A program made the position numbers and the translations under genes. Below are positions 1-6,620 of a DNA stretch of 29,466 bases, in pieces (position 1 is the stretch's first letter; the number at the start of each line of letters is the position of its first letter). The stretch covers positions 1 to 29,466 of the forward strand of contig CAJTXE010000048.1 in assembly GCA_910580225.1 (NCBI GenBank), in the 5' to 3' direction. Source of the DNA: an uncultured Acetatifactor sp. Its GTDB lineage: Bacteria > Bacillota > Clostridia > Lachnospirales > Lachnospiraceae. The notes beneath the pieces are model-generated. The model saw only the letters and a program-made list of their open reading frames with translations, was not told the origin of the DNA and made no database searches.

Positions 1-92
1 GCTATATCCTGGGCCTGCGGAAGGATATCCGCGCCAAAATCGGGAAGCAGCCCGGAGATCAGGTGCGGGTGACAGTGACAGAGCGGGAGTAA
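1..92 (+). CDS. DUF1905-family protein, C-terminal end only
   Basis: Only the last 29 codons are in the window, read in the frame starting at base 3 and ending at the TAA at 90-92. The residues run YILGLRKDIRAKIGK and then PGDQVRVTVTERE. The pattern of LG(L/I)-K-x-IR-x-x-IGK followed by GD-x-V-x-V is typical of the end of DUF1905 proteins, small beta-barrel proteins of unknown biochemical role that are often fused to a YdeI-like domain. The start and main body lie upstream of the window. An 18-bp repeat array begins about 10 bases after the stop codon. The family call rests on this short tail alone. Confidence 0.65.
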   Translation, partial: YILGLRKDIRAKIGKQPGDQVRVTVTERE

Positions 93-101
93 GGAGTTTT
101 C

Positions 102-337
102 TCGGAAGCAGGGTCCTGTCTGGAAGTTGGGACCCATCCGGAAATAGGGGGCCGTCCGGAAATAGGGTCCTGCTCGGAAAAAGGGACCCGTCCAGAAGTA
201 GGGGACGCTCGGAAGTAGGGTCCTGTCCGAGAGTAGGGATACCCTCGGAAGTAGGGGCCTGTCCGAGAGTAGGGATACCCTCGGGAGTAAGGACTTGCCC
301 GAGAATAGGGGTCCGTCCGGAAGCCGATGGGAACGGT
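102..337. repeat. 18-bp degenerate tandem repeat, about 13 units
   Basis: The unit is roughly GGAAGTAGGGTCCTGTCC. Unit starts fall at 104, 122, 140, 158, 176, 194, 211, 229, 247, 265, 283, 301 and 319, so the period is 18 bp with one 17-bp step. The units are degenerate, and two neighbouring pairs of units near 229-290 are almost identical to each other, which suggests recent local duplication. The array fills nearly the whole gap between the DUF1905 and DUF2200 genes. One + frame stays open across it up to a TGA near 395, but it has no start codon or ribosome site, so I do not call it a gene. Confidence 0.85.
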
Positions 338-401
338 TCCGGAAATCTGTTTGAAAAGGGCAGCGGGAACAAAACAGAGAATGTGACGGAGGTATGACAG
401 A

Positions 402-752
402 ATGACAAACGAAAAGGTCTATCAGATGGATTTTAACAAGGTCTATGAGCTGCTTGTGAGCAAAGCGGTGAAGAAAGGCCGCACAAAGGATGAGGTTGAC
501 CAGGTGACCTGCTGGCTTACCGGCTACAGCCGGACGGAATTGGAGGGCATGGCGGAAAAGGCGGTTTCCTACGGGGACTTTTTCCGGAATGCCCCCCAGT
601 TAAATGAGAACAGAAGGCTGATTAAGGGAGTGGTCTGCGGGGTAAGGGTGGAGGAGATCCAGGAACCCCTGATGCAGGAAATCCGCTACCTGGACAAACT
701 GGTGGACGAGCTGGCCAAGGGCAAATCCATGGAAAAGATTCTGCGGAAGTAG
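402..752 (+). CDS. DUF2200 family protein
   Basis: This 116-residue protein closely matches what I know of DUF2200: KVY near the N-terminus, KGRTKDEVD, WLTGYS, a YGDFF-x-x-AP segment, NENRRLIKGVVCGVRVE and a C-terminal EIRYLDKLVDELAKGK. The family is small, cytoplasmic and of unknown function. The length is normal for it, so the gene looks complete. A GGAGGT about seven bases upstream supports this ATG. It has no obvious operon partner: the 18-bp array lies upstream and a hairpin repeat plus an acetyltransferase lie downstream. Confidence 0.85.
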   Translation: MTNEKVYQMDFNKVYELLVSKAVKKGRTKDEVDQVTCWLTGYSRTELEGMAEKAVSYGDFFRNAPQLNENRRLIKGVVCGVRVEEIQEPLMQEIRYLDKLVDELAKGKSMEKILRK

Positions 753-773
753 AAATTCAGAGCTTAGAACATG

Positions 774-817
774 TTTGAAAATGCATTTCCGCCATGTGCC
801 GGAAAGCAATTTTCTAA
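774..817. repeat. Dispersed hairpin repeat, copy A
   Basis: TTTGAAAATGCATTTCCG at 774-791 pairs with CGGAAAGCAATTTTCTAA at 800-817. The stem is about 17 bp with single-base bulges, and the loop is 8 bases. The left arm recurs near 24783 and 28757, each time outside or at the edge of genes. This copy lies between DUF2200 and the acetyltransferase at 850 and could also act as a weak terminator or processing site. Confidence 0.65.
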
Positions 818-849
818 CGCACTTTAGGAAAAACAGGGGGGCTACAAGC

Positions 850-1290
850 ATGAATATTCGAAAAATGGAATCTCGTGACATTGTTTCATGCGCGGAGGTT
901 TTGTGCAGTGTATACAATAATGAACTGTGGCAGTGCATTTGGACAGAGCAGACGGCAGCAGAGTACCTGACGGATTTTTTTGAGATGAAAAAATTTGTAG
1001 GCTATGTTTTAGAAGAGGGAAATGAAATCATGGGCGGCATATTTGCACACGAAAAAGTATGGTGGAATAACAGTGAAATTTTCGTTGAGGAAATGTTCAT
1101 AAAACCGGAACAGCAGCGTAAAGGATACGGTTCCATGCTGATTGGGCAGATCGAAAAATACGTAACGGAAAAAGGATTGGCAGGGATTACTCTTTCTACC
1201 AACAAATATGCCCCGGCACCTGCCTTCTATCGAAAAAACGGGTTTGCGGACTGTGAACATGTTTTATTTATGGCGAAAGAAATGGTTTAG
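850..1290 (+). CDS. GNAT family N-acetyltransferase
   Basis: This 146-residue protein has the GNAT fold. The acetyl-CoA loop (motif A) reads EEMFIKPEQQRKGYGSML, matching the Q/R-x-x-G-x-G/A signature, and is followed by an amphipathic helix. The C-terminal part has APAFYRKNGF, the usual motif B region. An upstream TTG in the same frame at 775 would lengthen the protein, but it lies in the hairpin repeat. The ATG at 850 has AGGGGGG at a good distance, so I chose it. The substrate cannot be told from sequence; many such orphan enzymes acetylate small amines or antibiotics. Confidence 0.8.
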   Translation: MNIRKMESRDIVSCAEVLCSVYNNELWQCIWTEQTAAEYLTDFFEMKKFVGYVLEEGNEIMGGIFAHEKVWWNNSEIFVEEMFIKPEQQRKGYGSMLIGQIEKYVTEKGLAGITLSTNKYAPAPAFYRKNGFADCEHVLFMAKEMV

Positions 1291-1308
1291 CGCCTATATT
1301 TTGTTCAG

Positions 1309-1347
1309 CCCGGGTTATGAGCCTCTGTCAAAAGCAGGCTTCCCGGG
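1309..1347 (+). terminator. Possible hairpin after the GNAT gene
   Basis: CCCGGG at 1309-1314 can pair with CCCGGG at 1342-1347, and GAGCC at 1319-1323 with GGCTT at 1337-1341, leaving a TTAT bulge. It lies 19 bases after the stop codon. There is no run of T after it, so termination is uncertain. Confidence 0.3.
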
Positions 1348-1419
1348 TTGTCTGAAAGTTCTCTTTCCATGTCTTGGGCAGGGCCTCGCAGGGGGTGTGA
1401 CAAGACAGCCTGATCATTT

Positions 1420-1929
1420 CTAAATATAACTGTTAAAATCTGATTCAAGCAACTCATAATCCACCGAAGATTGAAGCCGACCGAGCTGATCTCGCCAGGA
1501 ATTAATGTTGGTTCTTACCTTGCGGAAACCAAGTGATTCGTAAACGTGCTGCGCTCTTGCGTTTGTCAAATTGGTATCGAGGACGATTTTGGAACAGCCG
1601 TTTCTGAACAGCCAGCCGATCAGCATACTCAAGACCTTTCTTCCCACACCACGGTTCTGACAATCGGTTTCACAGATCTTAATACCGATTTCTGCAACGC
1701 CGTCCGACACGTTGCGGTAATTGCATTCACCGATTAGACAGTCGCTTTCCTCAATGACCATACGACTGCTGTCAAGTCCTTCGATAACTTCTTCCTCTGT
1801 TGTTCCCAAGCCGTTGGGAAAGCCTGCGTGTGCCATCACTGCACCATCATTCCACCAAGCGGCAAGCTGCTTTGCATCAGCAACCTCGGCTTGACGGATG
1901 GTGAAGTTTCCACATTGGATTTTGGTCAT
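1420..1929 (-). CDS. GNAT family N-acetyltransferase (RimJ/RimL-like)
   Basis: This 169-residue acetyltransferase has the N-terminal strand FTIRQAEVADAKQLAAWW, a central beta sheet ending in GIKICETD, the acetyl-CoA loop QNRGVGRKVLSML and a C-terminal AQHVYESLGFRKV, the usual order in RimJ/RimL-type GNATs. The open frame extends 54 codons further upstream, but through a 15-bp inverted repeat with no ribosome site. The ATG at 1929 has AAGGAAAG in front and begins the fold in the right place. It runs toward the other acetyltransferase, so the two are convergent. The substrate is unknown. Confidence 0.8.
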   Translation of the reverse strand: MTKIQCGNFTIRQAEVADAKQLAAWWNDGAVMAHAGFPNGLGTTEEEVIEGLDSSRMVIEESDCLIGECNYRNVSDGVAEIGIKICETDCQNRGVGRKVLSMLIGWLFRNGCSKIVLDTNLTNARAQHVYESLGFRKVRTNINSWRDQLGRLQSSVDYELLESDFNSYI

Positions 1930-2018
1930 TTCTTTCCTTGTATGATGTTTATAGAAGCAAAAACACCCACTTTCCTTTCTTTTATACTGCACGCCGGTTG
2001 AATTTGCAGTGCAACCCG

Positions 2019-2081
2019 ACTGCAGACCGCCAGCCGGGTATTTTCCCTGAGGCATCAATGTAAATCCTGGCGGTCTGCAGT
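2019..2081. repeat. Perfect 15-bp inverted repeat upstream of GNAT gene
   Basis: ACTGCAGACCGCCAG at 2019-2033 is the exact reverse complement of 2067-2081, with 33 bases between. A shorter related piece, ATACTGCA near 1985, is also complementary to TGCAGTAT at 2077-2084. The element lies just upstream of the minus-strand acetyltransferase start at 1929. It could be an operator, a leader hairpin or the remains of a small mobile element. Confidence 0.6.
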
Positions 2082-2270
2082 ATAATATCATGGTTCAATA
2101 CAACTCAGATACTGTGCACTTTTGATTTTTACCTATGGCCTTGACTACTAACCTTGGTGTGTATTGCCTCTGCCATATCTTCAGATGGATCCAATAAGCT
2201 GCTTGCATTCGCTGTCCTGGATCCAACGGTATATCAGTCCGGGAACGCCGGTCTCCTTTATATTGAAATT

Positions 2271-2300
2271 ATGTGTGGCAAGCCTTAACTTACCACACAT
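2271..2300 (-). terminator. Hairpin after the methyltransferase gene
   Basis: ATGTGTGG-C-AAG pairs with CTT-A-CCACACAT around a six-base loop. The hairpin begins nine bases beyond the stop codon of the minus-strand methyltransferase. The bases that follow on the minus strand are A/T-rich but not a clean T run, so it is a likely but imperfect terminator. Confidence 0.5.
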
Positions 2301-2308
2301 CAATTAAG

Positions 2309-3067
2309 TTATTTCTTTGCAACAATAAGATAACGATGAATAGTTCCTTCAATACATCCTTCTGCATTAATCTTTTTTTGCATTTCTAATAACGATTCAA
2401 AACATTTATCAACCGAAAATTTTGGAAATTCCCATTCAATAATATGGGCAAACCACACGAACGCGCCAACGTCATAAAACTTAATTGGACGATATGCTTC
2501 GGCTTCTTCAATAATCTGAAATCCAGCATTTTCAAATGCTTTTTTCTGCTCTGTAAGAGTTAGGTGCGGAAATGGTTTCTCTGTATTGGGAAGTACCATT
2601 TCAACTAAATCTCTTTCATTATTTCCGCCAACTTGTTCTGTAATAAATAGTCCACCTTTTTTCAACAAACGATATAGTTCTTTTGCATTAAAATCTCCAT
2701 GTCTATTTATAATTAAGTCAAAGTTTTCATCTTGAAATGGAATGTTTGCAGGATTATCACATGCTTTAAAATTAATGCCAAGTGGTAATAAAGTTTCCTT
2801 ACACAACTCCACATTTGGCTGATAACCTTCTGTTGCGGATGTTTTATTATATGCATGATTTAAAGACAATAAGAATTCTCCACCACCAGTATCATAATCT
2901 AAGATATACATATTGCTATTTATGTACTGTTCTATAAGTCTTTTATAATCCCATGGTAAATCCATTTCTTCTTCATATCTTCCATGGATATGTGAAAAAT
3001 CCCATCCGTGAATATGTGCAACTTTTTCTTCATTCTTCCAAATTTCTTTTAATTCTGTTTTCTTCAT
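2309..3067 (-). CDS. Class I SAM-dependent methyltransferase
   Basis: This 252-residue protein has the Rossmann-like SAM site: ILDYDTGGGEFLLSL (motif I) at about residues 55-69, an acidic ATEGYQPNVEL in the second strand region, and DENFDLIINRHGDF for motifs III/IV. The middle segment LYRLLKKGGLFITEQVGG is the usual strand after the methyl donor site. The ATG at 3067 follows AAGGAAG at normal spacing; a TTG seven codons upstream overlaps that site and is less likely. The gene is visibly more AT-rich than the rest of the window, pointing to separate ancestry. The methyl acceptor is unknown. Confidence 0.8.
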   Translation of the reverse strand: MKKTELKEIWKNEEKVAHIHGWDFSHIHGRYEEEMDLPWDYKRLIEQYINSNMYILDYDTGGGEFLLSLNHAYNKTSATEGYQPNVELCKETLLPLGINFKACDNPANIPFQDENFDLIINRHGDFNAKELYRLLKKGGLFITEQVGGNNERDLVEMVLPNTEKPFPHLTLTEQKKAFENAGFQIIEEAEAYRPIKFYDVGAFVWFAHIIEWEFPKFSVDKCFESLLEMQKKINAEGCIEGTIHRYLIVAKK

Positions 3068-3293
3068 TTTTAACTGCTTCCTTTCCAAATTATCTTTTAT
3101 ATAGATTGGGTGCAGTTCCTGACAACATATATTTCACTTATTAACCTCGATACAATCTGTTGCCAGCATTAAAACTGCACCGAGTATTTAATTCGTTTTA
3201 CCATCTCTAACCTCCATAAATTACGGTTCTATTAAACTAACCTTTTGAAACAAAGTGTTTCGTAGGCTCATTCATATTATATATTTCCTTTTT

Positions 3294-3392
3294 CTATTGC
3301 AAAATTTCTTCTAATTCTTTGTTTGTGTACTCGTCCTTTGACATAGTGACAAACTTACTTATGGATTTGTCGAGTTCGGGCAAATACCCCAT
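3294..3392 (-). CDS. Small 32-residue ORF coupled to GNAT gene
   Basis: The ATG at 3392 overlaps the stop codon of the acetyltransferase upstream on the same strand as TAATG, the arrangement typical of translational reinitiation. The peptide is MGYLPELDKSISKF followed by VTMSKDEYTNKELEEILQ, which is charged and helical and ends at TAG. I do not recognise it. It may be the C-terminal scrap of a larger lost gene or a real small protein. The remaining 226 bases up to the methyltransferase start hold only A/T-rich sequence and a 9-bp inverted repeat (GGTGCAGTT, 3109-3117 and 3173-3181). Confidence 0.3.
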   Translation of the reverse strand: MGYLPELDKSISKFVTMSKDEYTNKELEEILQ

Positions 3393-4015
3393 TACCTTCT
3401 CAAAACGTGCCAAACATCAGAGCCGGTAAATCCGCACTTGCGATACAACACCTCTGGATTTGCAGGGTTATTACATTGGCCGGATACAGTAGCGAATTTA
3501 GCGTTGTCTTTCATTCGCCGTAACAACTCTGAAACGAGATATTCACCCAATCCCTGTCCGCGATGTTGTTCCGATACCTGAATCCAATCTAAAACACCCT
3601 CACCAATCTCTTTGTCAAGTTCGGCAATTCCTGTTGCAGCTACTTCATTGGTCTTATTATCCCTAATTGCCAACCAGAAAGCGGAATCATACACAGGGCG
3701 GGCTGTGTAGTCTCGCAGGTCGGCTTCTGTTACTCCGATCTTGCTATAGCAGCTGTTGATGTGCTCCGCAAATTCCTTTAAAGTGGCTTTGTAAAGCGAA
3801 TATCCCTGGGGAAGTGCTTGAACAGGCAGGTTTTGCAGATTATGGATCAGGCGGAAATAAGGCTCGTCAATGTAATGCTGATATTCTTTTTTATTGAAAT
3901 TGTCCTGATGTACAATGCTCATACCATCGGGTACGGTTATAGACTTTGCTTTCCAGTATGGTATGGATGAAATTTTACAAGGACAAATTAAGTATTCGTT
4001 TTTGTTGATTGTCAT
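3392..4015 (-). CDS. GNAT family N-acetyltransferase
   Basis: This 207-residue protein has its GNAT core in the second half. GVLDWIQVSEQHRGQGLGEYLVSELL carries the acetyl-CoA loop HRGQGLG, and VSGQCNNPANPEVLYRKCGF is the usual C-terminal motif with the conserved N and Y. The first 90 residues are an extra domain that I do not recognise, beginning NEYLICPCKISSIPYWK. The gene follows the broken winged-helix gene on the same strand with a gap of about 50 bases, so they may have been co-transcribed. Its stop codon overlaps a small ORF (TAATG). The substrate is unknown. Confidence 0.75.
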   Translation of the reverse strand: MTINKNEYLICPCKISSIPYWKAKSITVPDGMSIVHQDNFNKKEYQHYIDEPYFRLIHNLQNLPVQALPQGYSLYKATLKEFAEHINSCYSKIGVTEADLRDYTARPVYDSAFWLAIRDNKTNEVAATGIAELDKEIGEGVLDWIQVSEQHRGQGLGEYLVSELLRRMKDNAKFATVSGQCNNPANPEVLYRKCGFTGSDVWHVLRR

Positions 4016-4063
4016 TTCTCATCACCAGGCAGTATCTTTTTGTATAACGCCACAGGAAACGGT

Positions 4064-4784
4064 TTATTCATCGAAACGGATTGATGTAATATCGTTCCAC
4101 AGTGCACCCGCAAAATCGGCAACGATGTTTTTCTCCTGTTGTGTTACTGTTTTGAACATCGTAACCCACAGTTTTTTATTCTTCTTTTTCCATTTGCCGA
4201 CCACTTTGCCCTCAATCATCAATGCAGGCATTACAATTCCTGCAAGATTAAATATGGTTCTCATATTTTCCTGGCTTAAAAACAGGCTTTCCTTTTTTTC
4301 GTGAGTCAGGAGAAGCTGGTCAAACCCTGCAAGGAACATGCATTTTGGAATCTCTTGATCGTAAGTCTGATTGTTGTCGATATAATAATAGGTCTTATCT
4401 TCACATTCTGCCGTTGATACCGGCAGTTTGGAAAGCCAATCTTTAACCTGTGCGGCAGTTGCTTGGAAATAGTACACAGCATCGTGAATGGTGGAAGGAC
4501 TCATGTGCGTAAAGTATTGACGATCCATTTCAAGCTTTGCTTCCTGCTCCGGAATGGGAGTAAACGCAGGAGATAAGCAGAAAGCTTTCTTCCGGTTCGG
4601 TCATACTGTTTTGCCTGCAGATTTCCTTTAATTCTTCTCTCATCAGTTCGGAACATTGAAGCGCTTTTAAGATTACACCAGCAAAATAAGCCTGTCGCTC
4701 CGGTGTAAGTGCCCATTTATCACGCTGATTCCAAAATGTATATCCACGCCAATCGTTACGCAGATAATTCTGCCTTTCATGTTG
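4064..4784 (-). pseudogene. Winged-helix DNA-binding protein (PF06224-like), broken
   Basis: The C-terminal 154 residues are readable from an ATG at 4528 and contain CMFLAGFDQLLLTHEKKESL, IFNLAGIVMPALMIEGKVVG and KWKKKNKK, which I recognise from winged-helix proteins of the YcaQ/AlkX-like superfamily. The same frame stays open further upstream (KAFCLSPAFTPIPEQEAKLE) to about 4588. There the matching protein jumps to another frame, which reads upstream as GYTFWNQRDKWALTPERQ, AYFAGVILKALQ and ELKEICRQNSMTEPEE as far as 4784, where a TAA stops it. From memory of the family about 35-40 codons are missing between MTEPEE and KAF, and roughly the first 90 residues are absent. The gene is almost certainly dead. 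Confidence 0.7.
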
Positions 4785-4814
4785 TTATCGTCGTTATTTC
4801 GGTCTTGTCACGTT

Positions 4815-5773
4815 TCAGAGATTGAGGGGCGTGGACAGGCCGCCCGTGAACATGTCGAACTGTACGCCGCGGTTGGGATGTCTGTTAATGGCTGCGTCAT
4901 TGACGTACAGGTTGGATGTTCCGATGTATCCGTACTTCGTATTGATCATGGCATCGTAGTGCGGCCTGGAGCCGGCATACGTGTTGTACCATGTGCGTAC
5001 AGACAGCGTTGATGTCTCTAGGGTGTTCTCGCCAAGATGGTCGGCGGAAGTCCCATCGAAATACAGATTGATAATATCTTTGCTGCTCTGCAGGTCGAGC
5101 CATGTGTGACCGACATACTCGTTCTCCTGGTTTACCCAGGCACGGTAGTTCGCCAATGCCGCCAGCTCGGGGGCGTACACGAGTTCGTCCACGTTCTTCT
5201 TCTCACGATATCTGTTGATGCCGTCGAACTCCATCTGCTGCGCCTTCGTCAGGATGTCCCTGTACTGGGTTGGATGGCCGCTGCGGGGAACTTTTTGGGC
5301 TGGTCGTCCACGGATGACATGTAGAACATGTAGTACGCGGCGTAATCATCGTCGAACAGCTCCACGACGTAACCGCTGTTCTCAGCGCACCAGTCCATAT
5401 ATGCGCCCACATTGAAGTCTTCGCATCCCTGGCGTCCTTTGTGGACGCCTACGGTCTGGAACTGCCTCAGCAGCTGGTCTTCGTCGTAATGGTACTGTAG
5501 TGCCAGCATGGGGAATTTGTCCATATAGTATTCCGCGTCGAATACTTCGGACCAGTCGCAAAGGGCGACCTGCTCTTCGTAATCCACGCCGTAATCCCAG
5601 TTCACGTCGTACGCGGCCTCGTCGTCGCGCATATCCACGACGCAGCAGGAATCGTATTTCTCGGGTTTCGACTCGAGGCTTGTGATCGTGGAGATGTTCT
5701 CCGCGATGCAGCTCTTCAAAACAACAGTTTTAATAATAATAACACAAAATATGAAAAAATCCACAATTTTCAC
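4815..5773 (-). pseudogene. Secreted CAP-domain surface protein, frameshifted
   Basis: Two minus-strand frames together make one protein. The upstream part (from GTG at 5773) has a hydrophobic N-terminus, an acidic region, and VFDAEYYMDKFPMLALQYH then FQTVGVHKGRQGCEDFNVGAYM, a repeat type known from clostridial cell-surface proteins. The downstream part, starting before MEFDGINRYREKKNVDELVY, is a CAP/SCP domain through ELAALANYRAWVNQENEYVGH to a natural-looking end, FDMFTGGLSTPLNL. The frames meet at a run of five A on the minus strand (5292-5296); adding one A restores a continuous frame. The GC-rich codon use differs from the neighbours, and the sequence turns abruptly AT-rich upstream of about 5715, so the true N-terminus may be lost. 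Confidence 0.65.
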
Positions 5774-5879
5774 GGATTAATGCAAAAAATCGCAAGTATA
5801 CGAGAGAGAAATTTTTCTTTCGCATAAGGGTACACTATGCTGCAAAAAATTACATTTTTCAAGGAAGAGAGGTGTTACA

Positions 5880-6163
5880 ATGATGAAAAAACGTTTCAAA
5901 AAATTGTTGCTTTAGCCTTGGCTAACCATTATAAATATAAAAAAGTGAGGATACTTTTATCTATATCTTCTCCCTCGCTAATTATTGAAAATATGCAATA
6001 TACCGGGTGGAAGAGGATACGGCCGGCGGAGTATGCCAGGAAGAGCTATGAAGTCAGAGCCTTTCACTATCTACTGAAGGAGAAGGCGAACAGGGAATTG
6101 GGGGAGGAGAGATGGTCTTCCTTTGCTCAGAGGTTTCAGACGTACAGGATTCCCGCAGATTGA
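5880..6163 (+). pseudogene. Gene debris: signal-peptide stub plus LytTR regulator scrap
   Basis: AGAGGTG precedes ATGATG at 5880, which reads MMKKRFKKLLL and stops at 5913. If the run of six A at 5898-5903 had one more base it would read MMKKRFKKIVALALA, a typical signal-peptide start, so this is probably the broken beginning of a secreted protein. After an AT-rich stretch, 6029-6082 reads EYARKSYEVRAFHYLLKE, which resembles the end of the receiver domain in LytTR-type regulators (compare EVEALHYLLKPIKREK in the intact regulator at 22990). The frame closes at 6163. None of this makes a whole gene. Confidence 0.45.
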
Positions 6164-6315
6164 TACTTCAGCACGAAAAAATCTGAAAACATTGAGTATG
6201 TTTGTATTGCTGATGTCCTGGAGCCATGACGACGAAAAGCTGCGTAGACTCATCCATAACGAACTGACATTGAGAGTGAATGAAAACAAAAATGACAAAA
6301 AATACTCGAAAAATG

Positions 6316-6344
6316 TTGACAAGAGAAAGAATTGTGATTAAAAT
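6316..6344 (+). promoter_or_regulatory. Sigma-A-type promoter of the por operon
   Basis: TTGACA at 6316-6321 is followed after exactly 17 bases by TAAAAT at 6339-6344. Transcription would start near 6351, about 20 bases before the first paired element of the leader RNA. No other good promoter lies between here and the first gene at 6621. Confidence 0.75.
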
Positions 6345-6370
6345 AAATACCATCAATTTTAAAAGATGAT

Positions 6371-6596
6371 GACGGAGCAAGTACATATTTTCGAAATGTT
6401 ACAGAGAGCCGCATAAGCTGAGAAGCGGTACGAGTAGAATCTGTGGAAAATCCCTCCCGAGTTGCGGCACCAAAGCAGAAATGCAAGTAGATGCTGACGG
6501 GTTCCTTCCGTAATAGAGGACGCATATGTTGGTATGTCGTAGATGGGATAAGAAGAAAAGGCTGGCTTCTACCGTTTGCGGTGGAGGCCATTTTTT
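6371..6596 (+). promoter_or_regulatory. T-box-type leader upstream of the por operon
   Basis: The order of elements matches T-box stem I. The base strand CGGAG (6373-6377) pairs with CTCCCG (6454-6459). AGTA (6380-6383) is in the loop-E position. TTACAGA (6399-6405) pairs with TCTGTGG (6440-6446). AGAGAG is at 6403-6408, and GCCGC/GCGGT (6408-6412, 6425-6429) closes over GCTGAGA. The downstream GATGCTGACGG and the GGACGCATATGTTGGTATGTCG stretch also fit leaders of this type as I remember them in Lachnospiraceae. The specifier should lie in GGAAAATCC (6445-6453); ATC (Ile) at 6450-6452 is my first choice and AAT (Asn) the second. The usual 14-base T-box is not intact: the nearest match is AGGCTGG-CTTC-TACCG. 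A strong terminator follows. Confidence 0.65.
6563..6596 (+). terminator. Leader terminator before the por operon
   Basis: TGGCTTCTACCG (6563-6574) pairs over all 12 positions, with three G-T pairs, with CGGTGGAGGCCA (6579-6590) around a TTTG loop, and six T follow. It lies 24 bases before the first start codon, so the operon is expressed only if this hairpin is prevented. The left arm contains the TGG and ACC parts expected of an antiterminator, so the two structures would be exclusive. Confidence 0.85.
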
Positions 6597-6620
6597 GTGG
6601 GAAAATGAGGAGGCGCAGAT

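Noticed and set aside
102..337. CRISPR array in the 18-bp repeats
   Set aside because: The units are directly adjacent and degenerate with no unique spacers, and no cas genes are present.
2100..2270. Minus-strand open stretch ending TGVPGLIYRWIQDSECKQ
   Set aside because: It reads like the end of a protein, but I cannot assign a family and no start is visible; it may be debris.
3109..3181. 9-bp inverted repeat GGTGCAGTT/AACTGCACC
   Set aside because: Short arms 55 bases apart in A/T-rich sequence; could be chance and has no clear partner gene.
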